A DNA stretch of 64,000 bases from Bacillota bacterium (GTDB lineage Bacteria > Bacillota > Clostridia > Acetivibrionales > DSM-1351), in contig JAEYHZ010000015.1 of the NCBI GenBank assembly GCA_023409265.1, positions 80,174 to 144,173 on the forward strand, read 5' to 3'. Shown here piece after piece: positions 16,968 to 26,594 of this stretch (within the stretch, counting starts at the first letter, position 1; every line of letters begins with the position of its first letter). The notes below the pieces were generated by a model. It saw only the letters and a list, made by a program, of their open reading frames with translations. It ran no database searches and was not told the DNA's origin. The position numbers and the translations under genes were made by a program.

Positions 16968-17666
16968 TTGAAAAGCATAAAAATACCATACCATTTGAAG
17001 ATTTCAGATACATACATGAAAGATTTCGCGAGGGGAAATATGGAAAAAACATTGACAAGTAATGCGAAATACATAAAGGATATTACAGATTTTATATTTC
17101 TGGAAAGTAATCCCGGAAAGGCAGACATTATCTTTATTCCTGGAGGATCATTTCCCGAAACTGCTGAATATGCTGCAAAGCTCTGGAAAGAGGGAAATAC
17201 CCGATACATTCTTCCATCAGGTAAATTCAGCGTAAAACTGGGCTATTTTCCGGGACCCCTGTCAAAAGCAAATATATATACTAAAAACTACAATTCTGAA
17301 TGGGAATTTCTGAAAGATGTGCTTGTGTTGAACGGTGTAAATGAACAAGCGGTACTCAAAGAAGATAATGCAACAAATACGTATGAGAATGCCATATATT
17401 CCAGAAAAGTAACTGATGAACTGGACCTGAGCATAGAAAAAGCAATTATCTGCTGTAAGGCCTTTCACGCCAGACGATGCCTTATGTACTACCAGACACT
17501 GTACCCTGAAACCGACTTTATAATATGCCCTGTTGTTACTCAGAGGATAAGCAGACACAACTGGTATTTGTCTGAAAATGGAATTGACAAGGTGATGGGA
17601 GAACTAGCCAGATGCGGGCATCAGTTTATAGACATATTAAAAAAAATGATAGAAGAAAAGGAGTAA
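16968..17666 (+). CDS. YdcF-like (DUF218) family protein
   Basis: This 232-aa protein has the DUF218 pattern: ADIIFIPGGSFPETAEYAAKLW near residue 51, a central EDNATNTYENA (family motif with E-x-x-S/T-x-N-T) and KAFHARRC. YdcF binds SAM and related proteins take part in envelope metabolism; the exact role is unknown. The annotated start is TTG 16968. An in-frame ATG at 17016 is an alternative. Neither has a strong ribosome site. Confidence 0.75.
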   Translation: MKSIKIPYHLKISDTYMKDFARGNMEKTLTSNAKYIKDITDFIFLESNPGKADIIFIPGGSFPETAEYAAKLWKEGNTRYILPSGKFSVKLGYFPGPLSKANIYTKNYNSEWEFLKDVLVLNGVNEQAVLKEDNATNTYENAIYSRKVTDELDLSIEKAIICCKAFHARRCLMYYQTLYPETDFIICPVVTQRISRHNWYLSENGIDKVMGELARCGHQFIDILKKMIEEKE

Positions 17667-17670
17667 ATTT

Positions 17671-18405
17671 ATGTGGAGCAGAGCGGAGCTTAAAAACCGG
17701 GCAAAAGCAGTACTCAAAACTAATTACTGGAAAGCTTTTCTGATTAGCCTCGTGATAGCTTTTGCAACAGGGGGAAATGGAGGTGGAAGCAGTAACGGCG
17801 GTCGGAGCAGTTTTGAAAATCACTCCGGCAGTTGGCCCATGCCCGATATTTCACCTGAATATGTAATAGCTATTGTATTAATAGTACTTGCTGCAGTTTT
17901 TGCAGTTATAGTGTTTTTTGCTGCATTGCGTATATTTTTAGGTTATCCTCTCGAAGTAGGAGGCAGAAGATATTTTATTAAATCAGCCCAATATGACGAT
18001 AATCGGGGTTGCTTTACGTTTGCATTTACAGGAGGACACTATAAAAGTATTGTATTAACAATGCTGTTGAAAGGTGTAAAAAATTTCTTATGGTATTTGC
18101 TATTTATAATCCCCGGTATTGTAAAAGCATACTCCTACAGTATGGTGCCGTATATTTTGGCTGAGAATCCGAATATTGGCGCTAACCGGGCAATTGAACT
18201 AAGCAAGAATATGACAGATGGGCATAAAATGGATATGTTTATACTGGATCTTTCTTTTCTGGGATGGTATTTGCTGGGTTTAATTGCGTTTATTATTGGT
18301 ACTTTATTTGTATTTCCATATCACAATGCCACAAAAGCAGAGCTATATCTGGTTCTTAAGGGAAATGCTTTCAGGGGCGGTTATTGGAAGACCGGAGAGT
18401 TATAA
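17671..18405 (+). CDS. DUF975 family membrane protein
   Basis: The 244-aa protein starts MWSRAELKNRAKAVLKTNYWKAF, the conserved DUF975 opening. It has about five membrane segments and the family motif SMVPYILAENPNIGANRAIELSKNMTDGHK in the C-terminal half (given here only in part as a family landmark). A Gly/Ser-rich loop follows the first helix. It sits 4 nt after the DUF218 gene with AAAGGAG, so the two are cotranscribed. No function is established for the family. Confidence 0.8.
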   Translation: MWSRAELKNRAKAVLKTNYWKAFLISLVIAFATGGNGGGSSNGGRSSFENHSGSWPMPDISPEYVIAIVLIVLAAVFAVIVFFAALRIFLGYPLEVGGRRYFIKSAQYDDNRGCFTFAFTGGHYKSIVLTMLLKGVKNFLWYLLFIIPGIVKAYSYSMVPYILAENPNIGANRAIELSKNMTDGHKMDMFILDLSFLGWYLLGLIAFIIGTLFVFPYHNATKAELYLVLKGNAFRGGYWKTGEL

Positions 18406-18881
18406 TGGAACATTTATCAGTAAACATTGAGAAGCCGACTACTGCTGATGCAAATATGCTGCTTGAAGAGCTCTCCCTGGAACTGGAACAAATTACCGGC
18501 AACAGTGGCAAACATTCCTTTGATATAAGCGATATCAGTGACACGAGGGACGTATTTGCAGTTGCCCGGGATCAGTCGGGGCAGGCTGTGGGCTGTGGGG
18601 CATTACGTGTCTTAAGCGATGATATTGCAGAAATAAAACGTGTATATTCAAGGATAAAACAGTCTGGAATCGGAAAGGAAATAGTAGGCTTTCTGGAAAA
18701 AAAGGCCACGGAGCTTGGATATGGTTCAATATATCTGGAAACCAGGCTCATCAATGAAAATGCTGTTTCCTTTTATGAACGGCTTGGATACCAAAGGATT
18801 CCCAACTATGGCAAGTATCAGGGGAATCCCGAAGCCGTATGCTTTGAGAAGAGACTGGTTATAGGAGGAGTAACATCTTGA
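18405..18881 (+). CDS. GNAT N-acetyltransferase
   Basis: The 158-aa protein has AVGCGALRVLSDDIAEIKRV, a typical beta4-beta5 core, and a glycine-poor acetyl-CoA loop at SGIGKEIVGFLE. LINENAVSFYERLGYQRI follows. This resembles the small PaiA/YjdJ-type GNATs. The start is taken as ATG 18405, 5 nt after GGAGAG and overlapping the TAA of the DUF975 gene by one base. A TTG at 18384 in frame is less likely. Confidence 0.8.
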   Translation: MEHLSVNIEKPTTADANMLLEELSLELEQITGNSGKHSFDISDISDTRDVFAVARDQSGQAVGCGALRVLSDDIAEIKRVYSRIKQSGIGKEIVGFLEKKATELGYGSIYLETRLINENAVSFYERLGYQRIPNYGKYQGNPEAVCFEKRLVIGGVTS

Positions 18882-19630
18882 ATACGGAAAAATTCAGCGG
18901 AAAAGCATCTATCTACGAAAACTACAGGCCTGAGTACCCTGCAGCGTTTATAAACTACTTGTACCAAGAAATTGGTTTTAGCGTAAACAATTGTATTGCC
19001 GATATAGGCTCGGGTACAGGAATATTAACCAGACAGCTTCTGGAAAAGGGTAGCAGGGTTTTTGGAGTTGAGCCTAATTGTGATATGCGTAAAAAAGCAG
19101 AAGAGAAGTTGTCGCAGTTCAGTAATTTTATTTCTGTAGATGGAACTGCCGAAAATACAAAGCTGGACAGCTCCAGCGTCGATTTTATCACCGTGGCACA
19201 GGCTTTTCACTGGTTTGATGCCTACATGTTCAGAAAAGAGTGTCAGAGAGTACTTAAACCGGATGGTATGGTAGTTCTGGTTTGGAACAGCAGGGTTGCA
19301 GATTCACCTCTGGTAATAGAAAATGCTGAAATTTGTAAAAGGTTTTGTCCCGGGTTTATAGGATTTACAGGCGGCCAGGACGAAAATCCTTCTGATTTCT
19401 CCAGCTTTTTTATAAAGGATAGCTATGCTTCCCGATGCTATGAAAACAATATAGCCTATAGTCTTGAGGGTTATATCGGCAGGAATCTGTCTGCTTCCTA
19501 TGCTCCCAAAGAGGGGGAGGTTAATTACAGTGGGTTTGTATCTGCCTTAAGTGACTTATTTGGCAAGTACAGTAATGGCGGCAGCATTATTGTTCCCAAT
19601 ATAACCCGGTGTTACACAGGTAAGGTTTAA
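18878..19630 (+). CDS. Class I SAM-dependent methyltransferase
   Basis: This 250-aa protein starts TTG at 18878 after AGGAGG and overlaps the GNAT stop by 4 nt. It opens with FSGKASIYENYRPEYP, the hallmark of the UbiE/YcgJ-like small methylases. Motif I is IADIGSGTGILTRQL, the acidic end of strand 2 is GVEPN, and DFITVAQAFHWFD follows motif IV. The substrate is unknown. Confidence 0.85.
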   Translation: MNTEKFSGKASIYENYRPEYPAAFINYLYQEIGFSVNNCIADIGSGTGILTRQLLEKGSRVFGVEPNCDMRKKAEEKLSQFSNFISVDGTAENTKLDSSSVDFITVAQAFHWFDAYMFRKECQRVLKPDGMVVLVWNSRVADSPLVIENAEICKRFCPGFIGFTGGQDENPSDFSSFFIKDSYASRCYENNIAYSLEGYIGRNLSASYAPKEGEVNYSGFVSALSDLFGKYSNGGSIIVPNITRCYTGKV

Positions 19631-19711
19631 TTCTTATAAATGTGTTATGAGCAGGAATGCATGAGTAATTGCAATTTATATAAAAAATTGATAGGAAGGG
19701 GAAGAGAGATA

Positions 19712-20155
19712 ATGGAATGGAAAGATATTTTTCCTAAGGAAAGACAGCCTTCAATGGAGGAAATTTCAGATTATATCGGAGGGGAGGCCAGGCTGTTATG
19801 GGAGTCACTGGTTCAGCATATGGAAACCAGTTATAAGGTTAAACCAAAATTTTTTTACAGTGTGTGTTCTGGAAAGCCAGGCTGGAATGTAAAGTTCCAA
19901 AAAAGCGGACAGGCTTTTGGAACCTTCTATCCGGAAGAGAATTCTTTTTCGGTACTGATGGTTTTCAGCTACAAATTGGATCCTTTAATGCAGGAAATAC
20001 TCCCCAAACTAAGCTCTAATACCGCTGAGCTTTATAATAAAGCGGGTGATTACATGAAAATGGGCAAGTGGCTTATGTTTCAGATTAAGGATAGCACCGG
20101 CCTTGAGGATTGTAAAAGATTAATATCAGTTAAAATGCCTCCAAAATGCGCATAA
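19712..20155 (+). CDS. DUF3788 family protein
   Basis: The 147-aa protein has SVCSGKPGWNVKFQKSGQAF and a C-terminal LKRLISVKMPP-like ending typical of DUF3788 proteins. There are no catalytic motifs and no membrane segment. The start is ATG 19712, preceded by a purine-rich GGAAGGGGAAG. An upstream in-frame ATG at 19640 lacks such a site. It ends 31 nt from the convergent amidase-domain gene; no clear terminator hairpin separates them. Confidence 0.7.
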   Translation: MEWKDIFPKERQPSMEEISDYIGGEARLLWESLVQHMETSYKVKPKFFYSVCSGKPGWNVKFQKSGQAFGTFYPEENSFSVLMVFSYKLDPLMQEILPKLSSNTAELYNKAGDYMKMGKWLMFQIKDSTGLEDCKRLISVKMPPKCA

Positions 20156-20185
20156 GGCTAATTAGTTTTATTATTGACAACTGCT

Positions 20186-21391
20186 TTAATTAACCCCGGT
20201 AATATGAATAAAGTGTGTTTTATAAGCATTTTTTGTCCAGGGGAGATTCCAGGAGTCAAAAGAGTGTGTTGAAATTACCGGCTCATACCTTTGCACAGCG
20301 CTATTGTAGAACATACCAACAATAATTGCGGAATGTTTAATTTTTGAACCGGGTGACCATTCATATTGAATGAGATCCCCAACCGCAATATATTGTCCGA
20401 TATCGCTTGTATAGCTTGTATCACCTGTAATGATTTTTTCAGAGCCTTTGGGGCCGAATTCCTTCTTATTGTAATTACCTGTTAAAACTGAATTCAGTCC
20501 CCTTGCCGTGGTCCATGTCCAGGAATAACTGTGGTGAGAGGTTTTAGAGGTACCATTATTAATATAGTACCATTTATAGGTACCTCTTGTAGCATTTTCG
20601 GCACCACCCGCTCTCAGGCATTGAGACACGAAATTGGTACAATCGCCTCCCTCACCTTCCTGATCACCCAGATTTACAAATTCGGTGGAATAGCTTTTCC
20701 AGTATTTGTGAGCCCAATTATAGGCCCCATCTCTATTGTAAGAAGTTCTCGGAAAGTTTTCACTACGGTAGGAACGGGGCACTGGCTCTAGTCTTGAGGG
20801 AGGGCTGTTTTTGGATCTTATTAAGGCTGCTTGGGCCTGCGTCCTCAGATTGTTTACCATATCACTTAAGTTATCCGGGTTTTCCTTCAGGCTTTCTTCG
20901 GAGGAAATCCCATTTACAAGGTATTTGTCTACTTTAATTGTCCATTGATTATTCTTTTTAGTCAATTCAATTAAATGTTTCTCGATATTTGTACCAATAA
21001 ACGGATCTCCGAAAGCATTAGCAGCGTTCCAGTGTATAAAGGTTGTCAAAACTGCTTCAGCAGATGCAGAATTATCATTAATGTCAATTTTTTTAATTTT
21101 AATTTTGGGATATATTTTTTTTATGGAATAGTTGCTTGCTGAATATGCTATTAAATAATCCTGCAATATCTGTTGTTTGGTAAATAAAAGATATTTTTTT
21201 GCAGCATCATCACCCTCAGAGTAATATTTATCCAGATTGTCAACATTCCTATTTATGATTGAATCAACCTTCTCATTCAAATAATCATTAATAGTGTGTT
21301 TAATATTTTTATTTTCAGAGTTTGCCCAGATATTTAGAGTAGCTGCACTAAATAAAACGATTGTTATAACTGCTAGATATAACTTTTTCAT
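20186..21391 (-). CDS. Secreted protein with amidase_6-type domain
   Basis: This 401-aa protein has an N-terminal signal peptide (residues 1-23, MKKLYLAVITIVLFSAATLN). A roughly 180-residue alpha/beta region follows, then a C-terminal putative amidase domain from about 220 (YNRDGAYNWAHKYW). The candidate catalytic Cys is in GGDCTNFVSQCLRAGG, with a later His in KIKHSAIIVG, as expected of an NlpC/P60-like cysteine peptidase. It lies 27 nt downstream of gerKB, so it may be expressed with the germination operon. A role in spore or cell-wall hydrolysis is inferred. Confidence 0.8.
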   Translation of the reverse strand: MKKLYLAVITIVLFSAATLNIWANSENKNIKHTINDYLNEKVDSIINRNVDNLDKYYSEGDDAAKKYLLFTKQQILQDYLIAYSASNYSIKKIYPKIKIKKIDINDNSASAEAVLTTFIHWNAANAFGDPFIGTNIEKHLIELTKKNNQWTIKVDKYLVNGISSEESLKENPDNLSDMVNNLRTQAQAALIRSKNSPPSRLEPVPRSYRSENFPRTSYNRDGAYNWAHKYWKSYSTEFVNLGDQEGEGGDCTNFVSQCLRAGGAENATRGTYKWYYINNGTSKTSHHSYSWTWTTARGLNSVLTGNYNKKEFGPKGSEKIITGDTSYTSDIGQYIAVGDLIQYEWSPGSKIKHSAIIVGMFYNSAVQRYEPVISTHSFDSWNLPWTKNAYKTHFIHITGVN

Positions 21392-21418
21392 GGTAAATAC
21401 CTCCGTAATTAGATCAGA

Positions 21419-22519
21419 TTAATTCAGGCGCGGGGATTTTTTAATGCTCCCTTTATTTCTTTTATTTTTAATCAGAGTAATTATAAGCATTGTTAAAGGA
21501 AACAAGAGCTGTACAGGTATCGATACATATCCGTCTCCGTTGCTTTTCAGCCAACGGTATAATTCCATGGCATTGGGAAAAAACCATATAGACAAAACTA
21601 TTGACAAGAGACCATAGGCCGATACAAATGGTTTGTATTTCTTAATCCTTAATAACTCTGCAGTCATTTTAGAGACTGCATACAGACAAATAGTAACTTT
21701 AATTCCACCTCCAATAAATAAATTCATATCTACCAATGGATCAATGCTGATAGCTGGAATCAGCTGAGCGGCCACATGTGAAGGGTATCTGAAATACTCT
21801 GAAAGCACAGGACCTAGAATTAGGATATTTCTAGAGGAAATTATGAGAGTCATTAAACTTGTTATGATAACTGCAATATAAGTAGCTTTAAAACGACCTT
21901 TAGCACTATTTGTGTAAGGCAGAATCATTAAAAAAATAATAAAGTCACCATAAATACTGCTGGCTATATCCAGGCTGCTTTGAATTATTGGAGTTATTTC
22001 CAGAAACATAGGCTTGAAACCTGTGAAGTCATAAGAACCTAAAAGTGATAAGGTAACTATTAAAATTGCTATGGGTAATAGGGGAACCAAAACCTCACAG
22101 GTTTTGCCCGTAACAGTGAGTCCGCTTCTTGCAGCGTACACAGCACATATGGTTAATAAGGCAAGTAAAACAATCAGAGGGGTTTCAGGGTAACTGACTG
22201 TTACCATGAATTCTCCAAAGGTTCTGGTATTAAATGCCGATATGTATAAAAAATAAATGATGTATATTATACATACAATTTTTGAAAATGTATTACCAAA
22301 GCAGTATTCGGTGATTTCAACAAGATTTCTGCCGATATTAAATTTTGACAAATATAAATATAAAGTAACCAAAAGAGTACTTATTAATGTACCCAGAATA
22401 ACCGCTATCCAGGCATCTCTCTTTGCAGCTATTGCAGGATTTGCAATGGTGGTACTGCCGTGGAAAAAGCCTATGGCAATAACCGCTAATTGATAATTTG
22501 AAAGCTTAACCTTATTCAT
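21419..22519 (-). CDS. gerKB: GerA-family germination receptor B subunit (permease)
   Basis: This 366-aa protein has about ten membrane helices and is a spore germination protein of the amino acid-polyamine-organocation superfamily (GerAB/GerKB). It starts KLSNYQLAVIAIGFFHGSTT, equivalent to the conserved first helix. The B subunit binds germinant or forms the transmembrane channel in the spore inner membrane. Its ATG overlaps the end of the small ORF at 22512 by 8 nt. Operon order is A-C-small-B. Confidence 0.9.
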   Translation of the reverse strand: MNKVKLSNYQLAVIAIGFFHGSTTIANPAIAAKRDAWIAVILGTLISTLLVTLYLYLSKFNIGRNLVEITEYCFGNTFSKIVCIIYIIYFLYISAFNTRTFGEFMVTVSYPETPLIVLLALLTICAVYAARSGLTVTGKTCEVLVPLLPIAILIVTLSLLGSYDFTGFKPMFLEITPIIQSSLDIASSIYGDFIIFLMILPYTNSAKGRFKATYIAVIITSLMTLIISSRNILILGPVLSEYFRYPSHVAAQLIPAISIDPLVDMNLFIGGGIKVTICLYAVSKMTAELLRIKKYKPFVSAYGLLSIVLSIWFFPNAMELYRWLKSNGDGYVSIPVQLLFPLTMLIITLIKNKRNKGSIKKSPRLN

Positions 22520-22769
22520 GTGCTTCTCTCATTCCTTCCAGGGCATCCAGCAAAACTTTAATTGGACTTGCAGGCGGCTTGTCAATGCTTAGAAGAATTC
22601 CGAGCACAAGTGAAATACCTATAAGTATAAAGTACATAGTCATAAGTTTTCCCTTTGATTTTGAAGCAAGTAATTCTTTAAGACTCAGCAATACAATTAC
22701 TCCAATTCCGACAATTACCTTAATTATTTTAAGCACCTCTTTATTACTTAATTTTAATAGAATTAGCAA
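22512..22769 (-). CDS. Small two-helix membrane protein within the germination operon
   Basis: Up to 85 aa with two hydrophobic segments (about residues 14-30 and 43-61). It lies between gerKC and gerKB and overlaps both. The true start is uncertain: AAAGAGGTG lies inside the frame at about 22733-22741, so translation may begin a few codons later at a non-ATG start. Small membrane proteins of this kind accompany some GerA operons (a D subunit), but no family signature can be seen. Confidence 0.6.
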   Translation of the reverse strand: MLILLKLSNKEVLKIIKVIVGIGVIVLLSLKELLASKSKGKLMTMYFILIGISLVLGILLSIDKPPASPIKVLLDALEGMREAHE

Positions 22770-23910
22770 GTAAACCTGTTCTCATGATTTTAGATTTAAC
22801 CTTAACTTTAATGTTAATTGATGGAAAAATCTCATCATTCCACTTTTTAGAGTTTTTCATCCAAAAGTCGGGATAGTCATCAAAAACACGCATTCCAAAA
22901 CCAAATATGTCACTTTTGAATTCTTGCTGACACTTTTCAATTGTATTTATACATTCGTTTGTCACGGCCCTGTCAAGCTCCTTTTCCACACAACGGCAGA
23001 ACTCATCATGTTTTTCGTTTAATTGTGACTGTTGTTCTCCTATATTTCCCGATATTTTTATATCAATAGAAATTTCCACTTTATCATTTTTTAATTTTGG
23101 CGTTATCTTTGCGTGTGCACTCATGTTCTCGATACCGATTATATTTTGTGGATTATCGGGATTCCTGATCTCAATTATTGCACTTCTGAGCCGGCTTGTT
23201 ATATAAGAATATCCACGAGTTTCATACTTATCCAGCCAACCAATCATTTTACCCTTCTTAAAGACTGCGAGTCCCTCTGTATTTGTTGTGTTTTCCTCCT
23301 TTATAACCGTTGCAACCGAGAGCTCTCTGCCATCAGTTGCAAGCTCCCTTGCCAGTTCAAGTAAAATCAGTTTTTTGGAAAAACCCCTTGATTCAGAATT
23401 TTTCATAGTTTCACGAATAAATGCACCCGGAATTTTTGACAATTCATATTGCTGCTCAATTACTTCTTTAGCTGTGGCACCTTTTGAAACAATTATCATT
23501 GATTTGTACTGGGTTTCATGATCTCTTAAAATAAAATCGATATACTCCTGGATACCTGATTTTGCCAGTTCTTCACCCAATACTATAACTTGTGAGGAAC
23601 TATAAAAAATTTTTTTATTTACCTTTGACAACATACCCCTTAGAGCTGCAAAAATTGTCTTATCAGTTTCACTTACAGTTACAAAACTTTTTTTATCACC
23701 GCCGCCGCCACCTGCATTGCCTGCTCCGGATATACTGACAGCTGTCGGCTTTATAATCTGTGCAGTTACTTCTATTCTACCATCCTCCTTTTTATCAATT
23801 GCCAGGGCTGTAAGAATTGAAAGCTCGCTTAAATCTCTATTATTCCAGCAGCCTGAGGAGGACAACATAATGCATAAAACCAGCAAAAGAGCAATTAACT
23901 TTTTAGCCAT
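22744..23910 (-). CDS. gerKC: GerA-family germination receptor C subunit (lipoprotein)
   Basis: The 388-aa protein has a lipoprotein signal (hydrophobic residues 5-16, lipobox LSSSGC with Cys at about 21) followed by WNNRDLSELSILTALAIDK, the conserved start of GerAC proteins. The domain order is the usual GerAC N-domain then a C-domain beginning near EGLAVFKKGKMIGWLD. A short Gly/Ala-rich loop occurs at about residues 61-71. It overlaps the gerKA stop by 8 nt. Lipid-anchored C subunits are needed for receptor function at the spore inner membrane. Confidence 0.92.
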   Translation of the reverse strand: MAKKLIALLLVLCIMLSSSGCWNNRDLSELSILTALAIDKKEDGRIEVTAQIIKPTAVSISGAGNAGGGGGDKKSFVTVSETDKTIFAALRGMLSKVNKKIFYSSSQVIVLGEELAKSGIQEYIDFILRDHETQYKSMIIVSKGATAKEVIEQQYELSKIPGAFIRETMKNSESRGFSKKLILLELARELATDGRELSVATVIKEENTTNTEGLAVFKKGKMIGWLDKYETRGYSYITSRLRSAIIEIRNPDNPQNIIGIENMSAHAKITPKLKNDKVEISIDIKISGNIGEQQSQLNEKHDEFCRCVEKELDRAVTNECINTIEKCQQEFKSDIFGFGMRVFDDYPDFWMKNSKKWNDEIFPSINIKVKVKSKIMRTGLLANSIKIK

Positions 23911-25573
23911 TACGTTTCCTCCGGGATGAAAGGGATTTTCCTTTTGTACGGTGAAAATCCTGATTTATAGCAAGAGCTCGTGGTCTTGTGAACATTTTCC
24001 AGATTGGTACAATTATCAAAGTATCTTTCAAACTGTCAGTTTGCAGCGGAGAAAATGGAGCCAGATATGGTACACTAAAGGATTTTTTATTACATAAATA
24101 AATGGTTACTATGAAGGTTACAAAACCAATACCCATAAGTCCCATTATGTTAGCCGCAACAAGTATTATCAGCCTCATTACAGCACCGTTTTTCATAAGT
24201 GGAGGCACAACAAAGCTGCAGATTCCGGCCAGAGCTGCTACAATGACCAATGGAGCGGAGGCAATTCCTGCACTTACTGCGGCATCACCCAGAACAATTG
24301 CTCCTACTATACTGACAGCCTGCCCTATAGCCCTGGGCATACGCAACCCGGCTTCTCTGAGAATTTCAAAGGTTATTATCATAATCAGAGCTTCAATGAA
24401 TGCTGAAAAGGGTATTCCTTCCCGGGTTGCTGCCATTGTCAGCATAAGCTTGAAAGGAATTATTGTTTGATGAAACGCAGTTACAGCAACATACAAGCCT
24501 GGTAAATACACAGAGAGAAAAAAACAAAAAACTCTGAGTATTCTCATTAATGAACCAAAATAATACTCACCAAAATAGTCCTCCTGTGATTGGAAGCTTT
24601 CTATCATCAGAAAGGGAACTGTCAATACTGTTGGAGTACAGTCTGCCAGAATCGCTATGTGTCCCTCCAAAAGTTTTGCTGCAACCTTATCAGGTTTTTC
24701 ACTGTTTCCAATCAGAGGGAAGAAGGGAAACCTTCCATCCTGTATAAACTGTTCGATATAACCTGTTGCAAGTATACCGTCTATTTTAATTTTTCCGATT
24801 CTGTTTTTAACTTCTTGTATTACTTCCGGTGCTGCAATTCCTTCAATATAGCATACCGCTATATCTGTATTTGTTTTTTCACCTAACTTAAAACTTTCTA
24901 CTTTAAACTTGCTGTTTTTTATTCTTCTCCTTAAAAGGATAGTATTAGTCCTGAGATTTTCTGAAAAACCTTCTCTTGAACCCTTGATGCTGATTTCTGT
25001 ATCAGGCTCTCCTACAGGGCGTTTTTCAGGTGATTTTACACCTATTTTAACAGCCTTTTCCTCACCATCAATATATAAAACAGCATCCCCTGTTAAAATT
25101 CCAGCAACAGAATCTTCATAACTATTTAAATCACTGATATCACTTGTACATAATATTTTTTCCTTGATTAAAGAAAACACCGGAATTTCATTTACGCTTC
25201 CGTTAAATTGCACTATCGGTTCAATAATGTTTTCAGCCAGAAGAGCTTTATCAAAAAAGCCGTCAATACACGCTATAATGATTTTTGTGTCAAGCGTTCC
25301 CAATTCAATCTCGCGAATTACAAAATCACTGCATAAGTAAAAGGTACTATTAAGTTTATCTTTTACTTCACTAATTGAAGAGGGGATTTTATCGTTGTTT
25401 TCATTGTTGCTATTATGGGAGTTCTTATAGGTTTTACGGTTTACTATATTATTATCTTTCTTATTATCTTTCTTGTTACCTTTACTTCCTTCATTACAAC
25501 AATCAGGTTGCTGTTTTGTATTTATAGTTTCCAATTTCTTAAATTCAATTTTCTTTTTAAAGAATTTGAGCAT
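23903..25573 (-). CDS. gerKA: GerA-family germination receptor A subunit
   Basis: This 556-aa protein has a hydrophilic N-terminal domain up to about residue 330, beginning with a long Asn/Lys-rich low-complexity stretch (about 20-70). The GerA core follows with ERPVGEPDTEISIKGSREGF and NTILLRRRI, then PDKVAAKLLEGHIAILADC. The C-terminal membrane domain of about five helices has PGLYVAVTAFHQ and EAGLRMPRAIGQAVSIVG. All are family hallmarks. It is the first gene of the minus-strand receptor operon and would be expressed in the forespore. Confidence 0.93.
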   Translation of the reverse strand: MLKFFKKKIEFKKLETINTKQQPDCCNEGSKGNKKDNKKDNNIVNRKTYKNSHNSNNENNDKIPSSISEVKDKLNSTFYLCSDFVIREIELGTLDTKIIIACIDGFFDKALLAENIIEPIVQFNGSVNEIPVFSLIKEKILCTSDISDLNSYEDSVAGILTGDAVLYIDGEEKAVKIGVKSPEKRPVGEPDTEISIKGSREGFSENLRTNTILLRRRIKNSKFKVESFKLGEKTNTDIAVCYIEGIAAPEVIQEVKNRIGKIKIDGILATGYIEQFIQDGRFPFFPLIGNSEKPDKVAAKLLEGHIAILADCTPTVLTVPFLMIESFQSQEDYFGEYYFGSLMRILRVFCFFLSVYLPGLYVAVTAFHQTIIPFKLMLTMAATREGIPFSAFIEALIMIITFEILREAGLRMPRAIGQAVSIVGAIVLGDAAVSAGIASAPLVIVAALAGICSFVVPPLMKNGAVMRLIILVAANIMGLMGIGFVTFIVTIYLCNKKSFSVPYLAPFSPLQTDSLKDTLIIVPIWKMFTRPRALAINQDFHRTKGKSLSSRRKRNG

Positions 25574-25704
25574 AGTATCACCTTAGAATCATTATTTCCC
25601 AAGGAAGGATTGTTATGCTCGCTGTATAAATGCAGATATTTTGGAAAATAATACATAATAGGCATATTAAAATTTTTATCTTATTTGGGAGTGCTTTTCA
25701 AACA

Positions 25705-26496
25705 ATGGAAAAAACAGATGACCTGAAATCTAAAAACGGTAATAACATCCTTTTAAAAATCATGATTTTGATGTTGGTAATAACATTAGGAATTTTATCA
25801 GTATTCTGTCTTGAAGTTAATGATGTAGTCAAGTTTTACAGGGATAAGTATAACAGTGAACGTGTATCATCTATGATAATCATGAAATCAAATCATTCCT
25901 TAACAACCAATAGTAATTCCTATAAGGACCAGAGCCAAAAGCTAAGCAAAGAAAACAATGAATTGAAAAAGCAGAACGATCAGATTAAAAAACAACTGGA
26001 AGCCTTAAAGGAAAAAAATTCACAGCTCGAGGCAGCAAAAAAAGAACTGACAGGAGATAATCTTGAACTTCAAAAGTCACTTAAGAAGGCGGCATCGGTA
26101 GGCGTTACCCCACAATCCTATAAAATCTATGATGGGAATTCTCTGGAAGCAAGTAGTAAGAAGGGAAAGTATCTGGGCAAATTCCTTGGAACAGCTTATA
26201 CTCCATCCAGTGAAGAATGCGGAAACGACAAGGGAATTACAAGCTCCGGATTACCGATTGTTCCCGGAGTTTCAATTGCAGTAGATAAATCTCACTGGCC
26301 CTATGGAACTGTGTTTTATATCAAAGGTCTTGGTTATACAGTTGCAATGGATACCGGAAGCGCCATAAAAGGCAAGAAGAGATTTGACTTTGCTGTTCTG
26401 GATAAAAAATTTGCATATGAGCTTGGTGAGCAATATTACGATGTATATCTCGTAAAGCTTGGCAATGGCAAGATTGATGAATCTATTCTGTCATAA
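25705..26496 (+). CDS. 3D-domain protein with membrane anchor and coiled coil
   Basis: The 263-aa protein (from ATG 25705, with GGGAG upstream) has one N-terminal membrane helix (about residues 17-36) and a coiled coil rich in Lys, Glu and Gln (about 65-125). The C-terminal 3D domain starts at GTAYTPSSEECGNDKG and contains the family Asp residues in VAMDTGSAIKGKKRFDFAV. 3D domains are lytic transglycosylase-like modules found in Rpf/YabE/YocH cell-wall enzymes. It is divergent from gerKA, suggesting a wall or spore-cortex role. Confidence 0.85.
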   Translation: MEKTDDLKSKNGNNILLKIMILMLVITLGILSVFCLEVNDVVKFYRDKYNSERVSSMIIMKSNHSLTTNSNSYKDQSQKLSKENNELKKQNDQIKKQLEALKEKNSQLEAAKKELTGDNLELQKSLKKAASVGVTPQSYKIYDGNSLEASSKKGKYLGKFLGTAYTPSSEECGNDKGITSSGLPIVPGVSIAVDKSHWPYGTVFYIKGLGYTVAMDTGSAIKGKKRFDFAVLDKKFAYELGEQYYDVYLVKLGNGKIDESILS

Positions 26497-26536
26497 AGCT
26501 GTAATATATGTGCATATAATTAAATATATGGGAATA

Positions 26537-26565
26537 TTGACCGTTTTGTTTAAATAAGGTATAAT
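26537..26565 (+). promoter_or_regulatory. Sigma-A-type promoter of the riboswitch-dapB transcript
   Basis: TTGACC (26537-26542), 17-bp spacer, TATAAT (26560-26565). The riboswitch begins about 30 nt downstream. Confidence 0.8.
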
Positions 26566-26594
26566 ACAAATATAAATTTAACTACAATTTTTAA

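Noticed and set aside
24102..24470. A 122-aa plus-strand ORF inside gerKA
   Set aside because: It is antisense to the conserved membrane domain of gerKA and has no ribosome site.
25573..25700. Sigma-G promoter for the minus-strand gerKA
   Set aside because: Candidates such as GTATT-N17-CATTTAT fail at the conserved -10 bases, so none is reported.
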